Shown here: positions 8,311-18,460 of the stretch, one piece after another | Position numbering within the stretch: the stretch's first letter is position 1 | Layout: each line of letters opens with the position of its first letter | Source: Hymenobacter piscis | GTDB taxonomy: Bacteria; Bacteroidota; Bacteroidia; Cytophagales; Hymenobacteraceae | Length of the DNA: 64,000 nucleotides | Direction of reading: 5' to 3' | Assembly: GCF_018760735.1 (NCBI RefSeq) | Contig: NZ_JAHHZN010000001.1 | Coordinates: forward strand, 124,001 to 188,000 | Program-made: the position numbers and the translations under genes | The notes under the pieces: generated by a model | The model's input: only the letters and a program-made list of their open reading frames with translations | Told to the model about the DNA's origin: nothing | Databases searched by the model: none

Positions 8311-9480
8311 ATGCCCGCTATTCACTATCTCACGGAGGGTTCGGCCGTGGCCCAGGCTGCCCAGGCCCTGCAAAGCAAGCCCCGCGTGGCCCTCGACCTG
8401 GAGTTCGACGACATGCGCCACCGCTACGGGCGCAACCTGGCCCTGATCCAGCTCTTCGACGGCGAAACCGTCTACCTCATCGACCCGCTGCCGCTGACCA
8501 ACCCGGCCGAGGAACTGGAGCCGCTCTGGGCCATTCTGCGCGACCCGGCCGTGGCCAAAGTGTTTCACAGCTGCAAGTCCGACATTCTGCTGCTCGATGA
8601 GCTCTACGGCGTGCACGTGCGCAACATCGTGGATACGAGCGTGCAGTACACCTTGCTGGCGGAGGCCGATAACAACATCTCCCTGGGCCGCCTGATCCAG
8701 CAGGAGCTGGGCCTGGAAGTGGACAAGGGCGAGCAGAAGTCGAACTGGCTCAAGCGCCCCCTCACCGAAGCCCAGAAGCACTACGCGGCCAACGACGTGC
8801 TTTACCTGTTCGAGCTTACCGACCGGCTTGCGGCCAAGCTCGCCGACCTGGGCCGTACGGCCTGGGCCGAGCAGGAAAACCAGGCCTTGGAGGAAGTGCG
8901 CTACACCCGCGACGAGCGGCCTTACCTGCGCCTGGCCGGCAAGTACCGCATCCTGCCCCAGGAGCTACCCATGTTCCGCGACCTGTTCATGCTCCGCGAC
9001 GAGGTGGCCCGCCACATCGACCGGCCCTCGTACATGGTGGCCAGCAACGACCGGCTGGCCGAGCTCACCCGCCTGCCCGTGACCAGCACCGGCCACCTGC
9101 GCAACGCCCACGGCCTGCATCCGGAGCTCAAGCGCAGCCCCTTCGCCGACCGTCTCGTGAATCTGAGCCAGGAGGACCGGCCCGCCGAGCCGAGCCTGCC
9201 CGCCGAGCAGCGCCGCTTCCCCTTCCGCCGCCGCCTCTCCGGAGCCAAAGCCGCCGAGGCCGACGCCCGCGAGGCCCTGCTGATGACGCTCAAAACCCAC
9301 CTGGCCGACGACCATAGCCCCATCATGGCCAACCTCGTGCTCAGCAACCGCCTCATTGCCGACATCATCGAGCAGGGCGCCGACACAACTCTGCGGCCCT
9401 GGCAGCACCAGCTGCTCACCGAAACGGCCCGGAAGCACAACGTGGACTTCGCCCAGGTTGCCCAGCCGTTTGAGAAGTAG
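8311..9480 (+). CDS. rnd: Ribonuclease D
   Basis: A 389-residue 3'-5' exoribonuclease of the DEDD superfamily. The first acidic pair is Asp29/Glu31 (VALDLEF); the second motif falls in KVFHSCKSDILLL; the third has the DEDDy form, HYAANDVLYL. An HRDC nucleic-acid-binding domain follows (about residues 210-290, REEVARH-type start), and a second HRDC-like stretch may lie near the C-terminus. It trims the 3' ends of tRNA and other structured RNAs in the cytoplasm. A partial promoter match (TACCTTTA at 8247-8254) lies 56 bases upstream. It is divergent from susC and convergent with the mazG-like gene, separated by an inverted repeat. Confidence 0.93.
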   Translation: MPAIHYLTEGSAVAQAAQALQSKPRVALDLEFDDMRHRYGRNLALIQLFDGETVYLIDPLPLTNPAEELEPLWAILRDPAVAKVFHSCKSDILLLDELYGVHVRNIVDTSVQYTLLAEADNNISLGRLIQQELGLEVDKGEQKSNWLKRPLTEAQKHYAANDVLYLFELTDRLAAKLADLGRTAWAEQENQALEEVRYTRDERPYLRLAGKYRILPQELPMFRDLFMLRDEVARHIDRPSYMVASNDRLAELTRLPVTSTGHLRNAHGLHPELKRSPFADRLVNLSQEDRPAEPSLPAEQRRFPFRRRLSGAKAAEADAREALLMTLKTHLADDHSPIMANLVLSNRLIADIIEQGADTTLRPWQHQLLTETARKHNVDFAQVAQPFEK

Positions 9481-9492
9481 TATTGAGTAGGG

Positions 9493-9566
9493 AGTATTGA
9501 GTAGTGAGATGCCGTTCTGTTGGGCCGTTGGCGCCCTCAGAACGGCATCTCAATACTCAATACTTA
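9493..9566. repeat. Intergenic inverted repeat with heptamer arms
   Basis: Arms at 9493-9519 and 9538-9564 match over 27 bases with one mismatch around a short loop. The outer sequence, starting at 9481, is a series of 7-mers of the type TATTGAG/TAGGGAG/TATTGAG/TAGTGAG. The right arm touches the stop codon of the mazG-like gene. Confidence 0.85.
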
Positions 9567-9890
9567 AAAGAGTTTCTCGTTCTGCTGGTGGCGGGTGGCG
9601 TCGCGCTGGGTTTTCTTGGCCAGATTACTCGCAAGCGCCTCGGTCAGATTGACGCCGGTTTGGTTGGCCAGGCAGATGACGACGAACAGTACGTCGGCCA
9701 GCTCATCGGCCAGCATCTTGTCTTTGTCGGATTCCTTGAACGACTGCTCGCCGTACTGCCGGGCAATGATGCGGGCCACCTCCCCCACTTCCTCCGTGAG
9801 CATGGCCATGTTGGTCAGCTCGTTGAAATAGCGCACGCCGGTGGTCTGAATCCACTGGTCCACGGTTTTTTGGGCCTCGTCGATGGTCAT
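9564..9890 (-). CDS. MazG-like nucleotide pyrophosphohydrolase
   Basis: A 108-residue protein with the all-alpha NTP pyrophosphohydrolase metal-binding pattern: EEVGEVARI in the first helix pair and DELADVLFVVICLANQTG in the second, giving the ExxE...ExxD arrangement. Such enzymes hydrolyse nucleoside triphosphates to the monophosphate and pyrophosphate, cleaning abnormal nucleotides. The ATG at MTIDEAQKTV was used; an upstream ATG overlapping the dtd stop would add 22 residues of low-complexity sequence (TPNPRKPVSTPYP) that come from a TAGGGGG repeat. It follows dtd on the same strand, about 60 bases apart, and is probably cotranscribed with it. Confidence 0.88.
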   Translation of the reverse strand: MTIDEAQKTVDQWIQTTGVRYFNELTNMAMLTEEVGEVARIIARQYGEQSFKESDKDKMLADELADVLFVVICLANQTGVNLTEALASNLAKKTQRDATRHQQNEKLF

Positions 9891-9894
9891 TTTC

Positions 9895-9911
9895 AGTAGG
9901 GGGTAGGGGGT
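9895..9911. repeat. Short heptamer repeat between dtd and the mazG-like gene
   Basis: A TAGGGGG 7-mer is repeated about 2.5 times in the short gap. It is the same unit length as the repeats in the large intergenic hairpins. Confidence 0.6.
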
Positions 9912-9952
9912 AGAAACGGGCTTCCTGGGGTTTGGAGTCAGGGTTAGCGGGT

Positions 9953-10408
9953 TCATTTTACAATCTCACTGCTGTCGAGGACGATGGTGACGGGGCCGTC
10001 GTTGAGCAGCTCCACCTGCATATCAGCCCCAAACTCGCCGGTGGCTACGGGCCGGCCCAGTAGTTCCTCCACGCGCTGCACGAACGCCTCGTAAAGCGGA
10101 ACGGCCACGGGTGGTGGGGCGGCACCCACGTAGCTGGGGCGGTTGCCTTTGCGGGCGTCGGCCAGCAGCGTGAACTGACTCACCACCAGCACCTGCCCGC
10201 CCACGTCCTGCACCGAGCGGTTCATGCGGCCCTCCTCATCCCCGAAAATGCGCAGCTGCACCAGCTTGCGGGCCATCCGCTCGAGGATGCCCGCCTCATC
10301 TTCGGGCGCAAAACCAGCCAGTACCAGCAGGCCGGGCCCGATCTGGCCGGTTACCCGGCCTTCCACCGTGACCCGGGCGTGGCGGACGCGCTGCAGAACT
10401 AGTCGCAT
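9953..10408 (-). CDS. dtd: D-aminoacyl-tRNA deacylase
   Basis: A 151-residue protein of the normal Dtd length. It hydrolyses D-amino acids (and glycine) mischarged onto tRNA, a cytoplasmic proofreading step. It starts [15 protein letters not shown] as Dtd proteins do and carries both signature motifs: SQFTLLAD in the middle and [11 protein letters not shown] near the end (the Gly-Pro of the chiral-selection motif). It is the first gene of a likely two-gene unit with the mazG-like gene. Heptamer repeats directly precede the start codon, leaving no obvious ribosome-binding site. Confidence 0.96.
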   Translation of the reverse strand: MRLVLQRVRHARVTVEGRVTGQIGPGLLVLAGFAPEDEAGILERMARKLVQLRIFGDEEGRMNRSVQDVGGQVLVVSQFTLLADARKGNRPSYVGAAPPPVAVPLYEAFVQRVEELLGRPVATGEFGADMQVELLNDGPVTIVLDSSEIVK

Positions 10409-10462
10409 GAGAAGGGAGAAGGGAGAAGGGAGAAGGGAGAAGTGAGAAGTGAGAAGGGAAGA
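10409..10462. repeat. GAGAAGG tandem repeat
   Basis: About five to seven direct copies of a 7-mer (GAGAAGG, with AGTGAGA variants) directly upstream of the dtd start codon. There is no matching right arm nearby, unlike the other heptamer tracts. The remaining roughly 150 bases up to the next gene show no gene or clear signal. Confidence 0.85.
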
Positions 10463-10619
10463 ACGGAAAGGACGACGTCAGGGGACTGTCGGGAGCGGAA
10501 TGAGGCCGATTTTCAGGTGGCCGGGGGCGCAAGTACGGGGGTATCGGGGGTAATCCGCAATATTCGGGGCGCAAAACCGGCGCCGGGGCCGGGTTTTCGT
10601 TCTGCTTTACTGTTTGCTC

Positions 10620-12101
10620 GTGTCCGATTCTGCTCTTTCCGCGCCGGTTAGCCGCCTCTGGCTCTGGGCAGCCCTGCTGCTGCTGGTGCCGGTGCGCCTG
10701 CACGGGCTGGCCGCGGCCGCCCTACCCGACTACGACTCGGTGCGCAACTGGCAGATTGTGCAGGAAGTGGCCGCGGGCAACCTCCTGCACCTGTTCCGCC
10801 ACGGCAGTCCGGCCTTTATGCTGACCTACGCGCCAGTGGCCTGGCTGACGGCCGACTACCACGTTTTTCAGTACCTGAACGCCCTGGTCGCCGTGGCCGC
10901 CGTGGGGCTGCTGGCCAATTTTGTGGCCCGCGCCACCCGCCTGCCGGGCTGGTCGACCGCGCTGCTGGTGCTGCTGGTGGGCTCGGCCACCTTCCTCACT
11001 TTCTCGGGCCGCGACTTCACCATGAGCTCCTGGAGCCTGCTAAGCTTTGCCGGCCTGCTGCGGGCTTACTACCACCGGCTCCGGGAGCCGATGGCCACCC
11101 ACCTGTACCGCGCCACCGGCTGGCTGGTGCTGGGCCTGTGCTTCAACTACAAGTTTATCCTTACGCTGCCCATATTGGCAGTGCTCGAATGGTGGCAGGC
11201 CGACGGGCTGCTGCTGCGCCACGGGCACTGGTGGCGGGTGGCCGGCCTGCTGCTACTGCCCTACCTGGTGCTGGGCCCGGTGGGGCTAGTGGTTGGGCTT
11301 CCCTGGTACGCCTGGCCGGGCATTTACTACAACGTGGCCTTTCCGGGCGCCGCCAACGCGGCCGGCCGCGCCACTACCATCCGCCCCGACTTCCTATATT
11401 ATCTGCGTTACCTGCGCGATTTTGAGTCCTGGCTGGTGTGGGTGGGGCTGCTGGGGCCGTTGCTGCGGCTGCGGCAGCTGCGGCGCGGCCGGCCGCTGTC
11501 CCCGGAGCTGTACCTGGCGGTGTGGGGGTGGTGCCTGCTGGGAGGCATGTCGGTGCTGGTAAAGGCGCCGCGCGGCCTGCTCTGGGCCTACGGACTCTGG
11601 TACGCGCTGGGCCTGCTCAGCCTGCGGCGCCTGCCGGCTGCGGTGTTTATGGCGCTGCTGCTGGCGGCGCTGGCGGGTAACGCGTACCGGTTGCAACGCG
11701 AGATTTACGCCTATACGCCCACCCGCTACCCGGCCGTGGCCGCCTGGCTGCGCGCCCACAACGTCGGGCCGGTGGCCAGCACCGTAAGCTTAGGGTTGGC
11801 GCCGTTCCGACCCGCCACTGATACCGTGCGGGTGGTGATGCAGCCCCGCGAACTGGCCGTCCTGCGGCGCCGCGGCTACCGCTATGTGCTGCTCGATGGG
11901 TATTGGCGCACCACCCACGTGCCGGCCTTCGACTCCCTGCACCGCCTCCCGCTGCGGGCCGCCTGGCCTGAGCCGCTGCTTACCTCCCCCCTGCTGTTTC
12001 TGGAGCATTCCGAGTACACTGGCCTCTCGTACGAACAAACCCTGCGTCTGCAACAACAGGCCCGCCGCGACACCTTCCAGTTGCGCCTGCTGCCGCTCTG
12101 A
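10620..12101 (+). CDS. Polytopic membrane protein, GT-C glycosyltransferase-like
   Basis: A protein of about 493 residues with roughly ten hydrophobic helices and a short soluble C-terminal region. The start is GTG here (a TTG two codons upstream is the alternative); no ATG fits. The first loop after helix 1 contains acidic residues (LPDYDSVRNWQ), as in GT-C lipid-linked-sugar glycosyltransferases of the ArnT/PMT type, and helix-loop order (GSPAFMLTYAPVAWL) fits. I do not recognise a specific subfamily. If correct, it would transfer a sugar from a lipid carrier at the periplasmic face. It is convergent with mltG, 46 bases apart. Confidence 0.7.
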   Translation: MSDSALSAPVSRLWLWAALLLLVPVRLHGLAAAALPDYDSVRNWQIVQEVAAGNLLHLFRHGSPAFMLTYAPVAWLTADYHVFQYLNALVAVAAVGLLANFVARATRLPGWSTALLVLLVGSATFLTFSGRDFTMSSWSLLSFAGLLRAYYHRLREPMATHLYRATGWLVLGLCFNYKFILTLPILAVLEWWQADGLLLRHGHWWRVAGLLLLPYLVLGPVGLVVGLPWYAWPGIYYNVAFPGAANAAGRATTIRPDFLYYLRYLRDFESWLVWVGLLGPLLRLRQLRRGRPLSPELYLAVWGWCLLGGMSVLVKAPRGLLWAYGLWYALGLLSLRRLPAAVFMALLLAALAGNAYRLQREIYAYTPTRYPAVAAWLRAHNVGPVASTVSLGLAPFRPATDTVRVVMQPRELAVLRRRGYRYVLLDGYWRTTHVPAFDSLHRLPLRAAWPEPLLTSPLLFLEHSEYTGLSYEQTLRLQQQARRDTFQLRLLPL

Positions 12102-12147
12102 ACACGGCCGCCAGCCGCTGCCAACGTCCCGAAATCGAAGCGCGGAT

Positions 12148-13182
12148 TTACCGCTTCACGCCCAGACTATCCAGACGGTGCTGGTAGCGACGGGCGTTGC
12201 GCAGGTGCTCGGCGTAGGTGACGGCGAAATCGGAGAAGCCGCTGCCGTCGGGGCGGGCGCAGAAGAACACGTAGTCATGGCGGGCGGGGCGCAGCACGGC
12301 GTCGAGGGTCTGGCGGTTGGCCGAGGTGATGGGGCCGGGCGGCAGGCCCTTGTGCTTGTAGGTGTTGTAGGGCGAATCCACCAGCTTGTCCTGGTTGAGC
12401 ACCCGCTTCACCCCGAAGTTGCCGATGGCCCAGAGCAGGGTAGGGTCGGCCTGCAGGCGCATACCCTTGCGCAGGCGGTTGAGGTAGGCGCCGGCAATGA
12501 GGGGCTTATCGGTGGGCTGGGCCGTTTCGCGCTGCACGATGCTGGCCAGCACGTGCACCTGGGTGGGCGAGAGGCCCAGCGAATCGGCCCGGCGGCGGCG
12601 CTCCGGAGTCCAGAACCGCCGGTGGGTGGCCGCGGCCGAATCGAGCAGCTGCCGGGCCGAGGAGTCCCAGAGCAGGCGGTAGGGCCCGGGCAGAAACAGG
12701 GTGAGCACGGTGGTAGTATCTACCTGGTAGCGGCGGCGCAGCAGGGCGTTGTCGTTGAGCAGGCGGCGCAGGCTGACCGAGTCGGTTTCGAAGGCCGCCG
12801 CCAGCTGCCGGGCCAGCTGGGGCTTGTACTTGAAGGCGTTGAGCGTGAAAGCCACCGTATCCTGCTCGCCCCGACTCAGCATTTCCACCAGGGCCTGGTT
12901 GCCCAGCTCCGGCCGCAGCAGATAGCGGCCCGGCTTCACCTGCCGCGGATAGTCCTGCCAGTGGGCCACCCACTCAAACGTGCCCGGGCTCCGCAGCAGG
13001 TCGTATTGGCGCAGCGAATCCAGCACCGCCCCGTAATCAGCGCCCGTCGGGATATACAGGTAGGCCGGCCCGAAAGCGGAAGGCCGCACGTTGGGCCGCC
13101 ACAGCAGCTGCCACGCCGCCCCCAGTCCCGCCAGTACGGCCACGCTCAGCATTATCAGAAACAGGAGCCAGAATTTGCGCAA
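12148..13182 (-). CDS. mltG: Endolytic murein transglycosylase
   Basis: A 344-residue inner-membrane enzyme that cuts nascent glycan strands and so sets their length. One N-terminal transmembrane helix (residues about 4-27) is followed by a LysM-like region (YLYIPTGADYGAVLDSL) and the YceG catalytic domain with LASIVQRETA, which carries the conserved catalytic glutamate, then GMRLQADPTLLWAIG, DSPYNTYKHKGLPPGPI and YVFFCARPDGSGFSDF, all typical of the family. The start codon appears to be TTG; no in-frame ATG precedes the membrane helix. The length is close to the family norm. A REP-like hairpin lies just upstream. Confidence 0.95.
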   Translation of the reverse strand: MRKFWLLFLIMLSVAVLAGLGAAWQLLWRPNVRPSAFGPAYLYIPTGADYGAVLDSLRQYDLLRSPGTFEWVAHWQDYPRQVKPGRYLLRPELGNQALVEMLSRGEQDTVAFTLNAFKYKPQLARQLAAAFETDSVSLRRLLNDNALLRRRYQVDTTTVLTLFLPGPYRLLWDSSARQLLDSAAATHRRFWTPERRRRADSLGLSPTQVHVLASIVQRETAQPTDKPLIAGAYLNRLRKGMRLQADPTLLWAIGNFGVKRVLNQDKLVDSPYNTYKHKGLPPGPITSANRQTLDAVLRPARHDYVFFCARPDGSGFSDFAVTYAEHLRNARRYQHRLDSLGVKR

Positions 13183-13208
13183 AATAGTGATGGGGTGAGG
13201 AGGCGTAA

Positions 13209-13439
13209 GCGGTGAATGAGTGACTCGGTGAATGAGTGAGGCAGTAAGAAGTCGGAAACGGTACAGGAGTTGGGTGTAAAACAGAACATCATTCTGAGCG
13301 AAGGCGGAGCCGTAGTCAAAGAATCTTTACCGCTTCGTTGATTCTGTCGCCCAACGCCTGCACGCGAGATTCTTCGACTACGGCTCCGCCTTCGCTCAGG
13401 ATGACGTTCGTTTTTTTCACTCATTCACCAACTCACCGC
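13209..13439. repeat. Nested intergenic inverted repeat with REP-like core
   Basis: Outer arms are octamer-like GTGAATGA units (13209-13245) matched by TCACTCATTCACC at 13418-13430. The inner arms, 13290-13326 and 13367-13403, carry the REP-like core CATTCTGAGCGAAGGCGGAG and its complement. It fills the gap between mltG and the regulator gene, both on the minus strand. Confidence 0.85.
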
Positions 13440-14924
13440 TTACGCCTCGTTCACTAAAGCCGCTACGGCGGCCTGGAGTTCCTGCTGGCGCTGGCGGCGC
13501 TCTACTTCCAGGGGCGCGGCGGCCCGCACCTCGCAGTCGGGGATGGTGCACCGCTCGCAGGTTTCGTTGACTTCCTTCACGATGATGGCCGCGTCGTCGA
13601 GGAAACGGACTTTCTGGCGCAGGTTTTCGTCGCAGAGCAGGCCCACGGTTACACTCACGGCGGGCTCGGTGGCGGTGCCAGCCCGGGCCAGGGTCAGGCA
13701 GAGGTACTCGTCGCCGTTGGGGTAGCGGGAGCGTTGCGCGCCCAGCGTGTACGACGGCGCGTCGGTGGGCGGCTGCTGGCGCAGCTCGGCAATCATGCGC
13801 AGTGAAATCCAGCGGCGGCAGTAGTGCTCGTGCAACTCGTTGCCGTGGGGGTTGTGCAGGCGCGAGAGGTGGAGCTCCTTGGTCAGCTTGTAGTCGGCCG
13901 AGCCGTTGGCCTGGTCGAAGCGCAGGAAAAACAGGCTCTGGATGCCGAAATGGCGGGGTAGCAGGTTGGTAATGCGCTGCATAAACATCTCCGGCGACAC
14001 GTCGTAGCGCGTGAGCAAATCCAGCAGCAGGGCCGGCTCCCACTTTTTGGCGTTGAAGAAGCCTGTCAGGTCGCGCACCAGCATTTCCTCCTCCATCAGC
14101 AGGGCCCCGGCGAAGTAGGAGGCCTTGAAGTTGTTGAGCACTTCCTCGAAGGAGCGTACCGGGAAGGAGGCATTCACGTAGGGCCGGTCTTTGAGGCCGA
14201 GGTAGTTGAAGGCAATTTCCCGCCCCAGCACGAAGCCTTCCTGGGCCCCGGTCAGCTCCCGGCGCAGCAGCAGCCGCTTGGACTTTGGCTGAAACACCGA
14301 CCGTAGCCGGCCCAAATGGGCGTATTCGTCGAGGCCGGCCCGGTCGAGGGAGTAGCCGTACTGCTCCACCAGCACCCGCTCCAGCTGGCCCCGGTCCAGG
14401 GGCGCGGCGGCGGGCAGGTTGTGCTCCACCGTGAAGGTGCGCACGTCCTGCTCCAGCTCCTCGAAATAGTTGTCGTGCATCTCCTGGAAGGAGCGCAGCG
14501 CGGCCAGGAAGAAGTGTTCCTGGCGCATTTCGTAGTTGCGGGCAATTTCGAAGAGCGTGCTGATGAAGGCGTTCATCTTGGCCGGCGCGTCGGCAATAAG
14601 CTCCACGATGCGCAGCGGGTCGAGCCCGAACATATCCAAGGGAAACTCCTTGAGCAGGTCCGACTGCAGCAGCTCCGAAATGGGCTCCAGCCGCCGGCTT
14701 AGCGTCAGCGACACCAGCTGGTCGTAGCTCACGCCCAGCACCTTGCTCAGGCTCAGGATCTTATCGGCCTTGGGGTACTTCTTGCCCTTCTCAATCTCGT
14801 TGAGGTAGGACACCGACACGTCGCAGGCCCGGGCCATTTCGGCGGGCGTGAAACCCCGCTCCTGCCGCAGCTCGCGCAGCTTCAACCCAAAAATTAACCG
14901 GACAACCTGGCCGTGACTCAGCAT
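13440..14924 (-). CDS. XRE-family regulator, ScfR/RamB-like, of the glyoxylate bypass
   Basis: A 494-residue regulator. Residues about 10-65 form a helix-turn-helix of the XRE type (LRELRQERGFTPAEMARACD, then VSVSYLNEIEKGKKYP). The middle is the IrrE/ImmA-like segment and the end is the short-chain fatty-acyl regulator domain with a cysteine cluster (CERCTIPDCEVRAA). The architecture matches RamB and related regulators of acetate, propionate and glyoxylate genes. It is transcribed away from malate synthase and isocitrate lyase, with a palindromic site overlapping the promoter between them, so it very likely controls that operon, probably repressing it when acyl-CoA signals are absent. Effector and sign of control are inference. 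Confidence 0.88.
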   Translation of the reverse strand: MLSHGQVVRLIFGLKLRELRQERGFTPAEMARACDVSVSYLNEIEKGKKYPKADKILSLSKVLGVSYDQLVSLTLSRRLEPISELLQSDLLKEFPLDMFGLDPLRIVELIADAPAKMNAFISTLFEIARNYEMRQEHFFLAALRSFQEMHDNYFEELEQDVRTFTVEHNLPAAAPLDRGQLERVLVEQYGYSLDRAGLDEYAHLGRLRSVFQPKSKRLLLRRELTGAQEGFVLGREIAFNYLGLKDRPYVNASFPVRSFEEVLNNFKASYFAGALLMEEEMLVRDLTGFFNAKKWEPALLLDLLTRYDVSPEMFMQRITNLLPRHFGIQSLFFLRFDQANGSADYKLTKELHLSRLHNPHGNELHEHYCRRWISLRMIAELRQQPPTDAPSYTLGAQRSRYPNGDEYLCLTLARAGTATEPAVSVTVGLLCDENLRQKVRFLDDAAIIVKEVNETCERCTIPDCEVRAAAPLEVERRQRQQELQAAVAALVNEA

Positions 14925-14928
14925 ACTG

Positions 14929-15065
14929 TGAGGTGGTGAAATGGTGATATGGTGAAGTGGTGAAATGGTGAGTTTGACGTTGTTGCGGAAGCCTGACTGT
15001 ACAAGTAGCGCAGGTAGGCCCCTTGAACATCAAACTCACCATTTCACCACCTCACCATATCACTA
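14929..15065. repeat. Intergenic inverted repeat with octamer-periodic arms
   Basis: Arms 14944-14976 and 15031-15063 match over 33 bases with one mismatch and continue more weakly into the loop. Same GTGAnnnn unit as the repeat at 2287. It lies between the regulator start and the aceB promoter. Confidence 0.85.
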
Positions 15066-15106
15066 CTATCCCCGCAAATCTACGTTTTTGAGCCTGTTCT
15101 AAAAAA

Positions 15107-15142
15107 TTAGCGAATTTTCGCTTGAATTATAATATTCGCTAA
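15107..15142 (+). promoter_or_regulatory. Probable operator for the glyoxylate-bypass regulator
   Basis: TTAGCGAA (15107-15114) and its inverted copy TTCGCTAA (15135-15142), with an extra inner palindrome GCGAATTTTCGC (15110-15121). The site overlaps both promoter elements of aceB. Its position between a RamB/ScfR-like regulator and its expected target genes makes it the likely binding site. Confidence 0.65.
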
Positions 15143-15152
15143 ACTACCTTTG
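15122..15152 (+). promoter_or_regulatory. aceB promoter (Bacteroidota type)
   Basis: TTG at 15122-15124 and TACCTTTG at 15145-15152 with 20 bases between, a good match to the -33/-7 pattern. The leader would be about 45 bases. Confidence 0.7.
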
Positions 15153-15203
15153 AATCATTCCTTCCGGTAGTACCCTTTCCTTTCACGCCAAACCCTCCGC
15201 TGT

Positions 15204-16829
15204 ATGTCGCCCTTCGCTGAGCCCCAAACCCTTACGCCGTCGTTCATCACGCCCGAGCGGGTGAAGGTGACGGGCGCCTACTCGCCCGAGTATGCCGAAA
15301 TCCTGACGCCCTCGGCCCTGGCCTTCGTGGCCGAGCTGCACCGCCGCTTTGAGGCCACCCGCCGGGCCCTGCTCCAGCGCCGCGAGGAACGCCAGCAGCG
15401 CCTGCGGGCCGGCGAGCCCCTCGACTTCCTGCCCGAAACCCGCCTGCTGCGCGAAAAGCCCTGGACCGTGGCCCCGCTCCCCGAGGATTTGCTCGACCGG
15501 CGGGTGGAAATCACGGGGCCCGTGGAGCGCAAAATGATTATCAACGCCCTCAACTCGGGCGCCAAGGTGTTCATGGCCGACCTGGAGGACTCCAACTCCC
15601 CCACCTGGGACAACGTGGTGGAGGGCCAGCGCAACCTGCGCGACGCCGTGCGCCGCACCATTTCCGTGAGCACGCCCCAGAAGGAGTACAAGCTCAACGA
15701 GAAAACCGCCGTGCTCATGGTCCGGCCCCGGGGCTGGCACCTGCTCGAAAAGCACTTGCTCGTGGATGGCGAGCCGGTGAGCGGGGCCCTGTTCGACTTC
15801 GGGCTCTACTTCTTCCACAACGCTCACGAGCTCTGCGCCCGCGGCAGCGGCCCCTATTTCTACCTGCCCAAAATCGAGAGCCACCTGGAGGCCCGCCTCT
15901 GGAACGACGTGTTCGGGTTCGCGCAGTGGTCTTTGAAAATGCCCAAGTGCGTGATCAAAGCCACCGTGCTGATTGAGACCCTGCCGGCCGCCTTCGAGCT
16001 GAACGAGATTCTGTGGGAGCTGCGCGAGCACTCGGCCGGCCTCAATTGCGGGCGCTGGGACTACATCTTCAGCTACATCAAGCGCCTGGGCCTGGGGGCT
16101 GAATTCCGGTTGCCCGACCGCGCCGCCGTGACCATGACGGTGCCCTTCATGAGCGCCTACTCCCAGCTTGTGGTGCAAACCTGCCACCGCCGGGGCGTGC
16201 ACGCCATGGGCGGCATGGCAGCCCAGATTCCCATCAAAAACGACCCCGAGGCCAACGAGCTGGCCCTGGAGAAAGTCCGCCAGGACAAGGTGCGCGAGGC
16301 CCGCAACGGCCACGACGGCACCTGGGTGGCCCACCCCGGCCTGGTGCCCATTGCGCTGGAGGTCTTCAACGAGCTCATGCCCCAGCCCAACCAGATCGAC
16401 AACAAGCGCGACGACGTGCACGTGACGGCCCAGGACCTGGTGCGCGCCCCCGAGGGCGACATTACCGAGGCCGGCCTGCGCCTCAACATCGACGTGGCCA
16501 TTCAGTACCTCGAATCGTGGCTGCGGGGCAACGGCTGCGTGCCGATTTACAACCTGATGGAGGACGCGGCCACCGCCGAAATCAGCCGGGCCCAGGTGTG
16601 GCAGTGGCTGCACACGCCCGGCACCCAGCTCGCCGACGGCCGACCCGTAACCGTGGACCTCTACCGCGCCCTGCTGCCCGATCAGCTCACCCGCATCCAG
16701 GCCCGCATCGGCGACGACCTCTACCACCAGGGCAAGTACCTGGAGGCCGCCCGCCTCTTCGACCGGCTGGTGATGAGCGAGCAGTTCATCGAGTTCCTCA
16801 CCCTGCCCGCCTACGACCAGCTGGCGTAG
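15204..16829 (+). CDS. aceB: Malate synthase A
   Basis: A 541-residue enzyme that condenses glyoxylate with acetyl-CoA to malate, the second step of the glyoxylate bypass. It is of the malate synthase A type and usual length. Visible signatures: [19 protein letters not shown] near residue 125 (acidic residue contacts Mg and substrate), the arginine-containing [23 protein letters not shown], and [14 protein letters not shown] with the loop that follows. The ATG used gives the normal MSPF-type start 50 bases after the promoter. It is the first gene of an operon with isocitrate lyase, under likely control of the divergent XRE/ScfR-like regulator. Confidence 0.97.
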   Translation: MSPFAEPQTLTPSFITPERVKVTGAYSPEYAEILTPSALAFVAELHRRFEATRRALLQRREERQQRLRAGEPLDFLPETRLLREKPWTVAPLPEDLLDRRVEITGPVERKMIINALNSGAKVFMADLEDSNSPTWDNVVEGQRNLRDAVRRTISVSTPQKEYKLNEKTAVLMVRPRGWHLLEKHLLVDGEPVSGALFDFGLYFFHNAHELCARGSGPYFYLPKIESHLEARLWNDVFGFAQWSLKMPKCVIKATVLIETLPAAFELNEILWELREHSAGLNCGRWDYIFSYIKRLGLGAEFRLPDRAAVTMTVPFMSAYSQLVVQTCHRRGVHAMGGMAAQIPIKNDPEANELALEKVRQDKVREARNGHDGTWVAHPGLVPIALEVFNELMPQPNQIDNKRDDVHVTAQDLVRAPEGDITEAGLRLNIDVAIQYLESWLRGNGCVPIYNLMEDAATAEISRAQVWQWLHTPGTQLADGRPVTVDLYRALLPDQLTRIQARIGDDLYHQGKYLEAARLFDRLVMSEQFIEFLTLPAYDQLA

Positions 16830-16837
16830 CCACGGCT

Positions 16838-16907
16838 CCCAGGGCTGAAGCCCTGGGCTAATCAGCGCGTTGTTGACCTTTGCTTAGCCCAGGGCTTCAG
16901 CCCTGGG
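16838..16907. repeat. REP-like palindrome between aceB and aceA
   Basis: Two 23-base arms (16838-16860, 16885-16907), each itself a palindrome of the type CAGGGCTGAAGCCCTG. This is a different REP-like sequence from the CATTCTGAGCG type seen elsewhere. In the transcript it would form stable stems between the two cistrons and could protect or attenuate. Confidence 0.85.
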
Positions 16908-17021
16908 GCCTTGAGCATAGCCCTCCATCCTACTGCCTTTTTAAACCCGCACTCCGGAGCGGATAGCTACGCTTTTGCCTTCACCTTGCCTTCTCATTTC
17001 ACCTTCCTTACCCCTACTTCC

Positions 17022-18303
<1,282 letters not shown>

Positions 18304-18308
<5 letters not shown>

Positions 18309-18460
18309 TTTCCGCTGATTAAACACTGATTACGCTGATTTTATGTTCTGCCAAATCCAGTCAGTCAAAGAAAGAGCCGTTCCGAATGGGAACGGCTCTT
18401 TCTTTTAATGCTCAACGTCAGGAAATCAGCGGAATCAGTGATTGATCAGCGAAAATCAGT
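18304..18460. repeat. Inverted repeat with a terminator in its loop
   Basis: Arms 18304-18340 and 18424-18460 match over 37 bases with four mismatches and consist of repeated AATCAGCG-type 8-mers. They overlap the stop codons of both convergent genes (aceA and comB). The loop holds the intrinsic terminator listed separately. Confidence 0.8.
18367..18405. terminator. Bidirectional intrinsic terminator
   Basis: A perfect 17-bp stem (AAAGAAAGAGCCGTTCC and complement) with a 5-base loop and A/T ends on both sides. It serves aceA on the plus strand and comB on the minus strand. Confidence 0.92.

Noticed and set aside
15183..16727. A 514-codon minus-strand frame opposite aceB
   Set aside because: It is a complement shadow of a strongly conserved malate synthase. 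The same holds for the long frames opposite aceA, mutA, mutB, gcvT, prfB and the sensor kinase.
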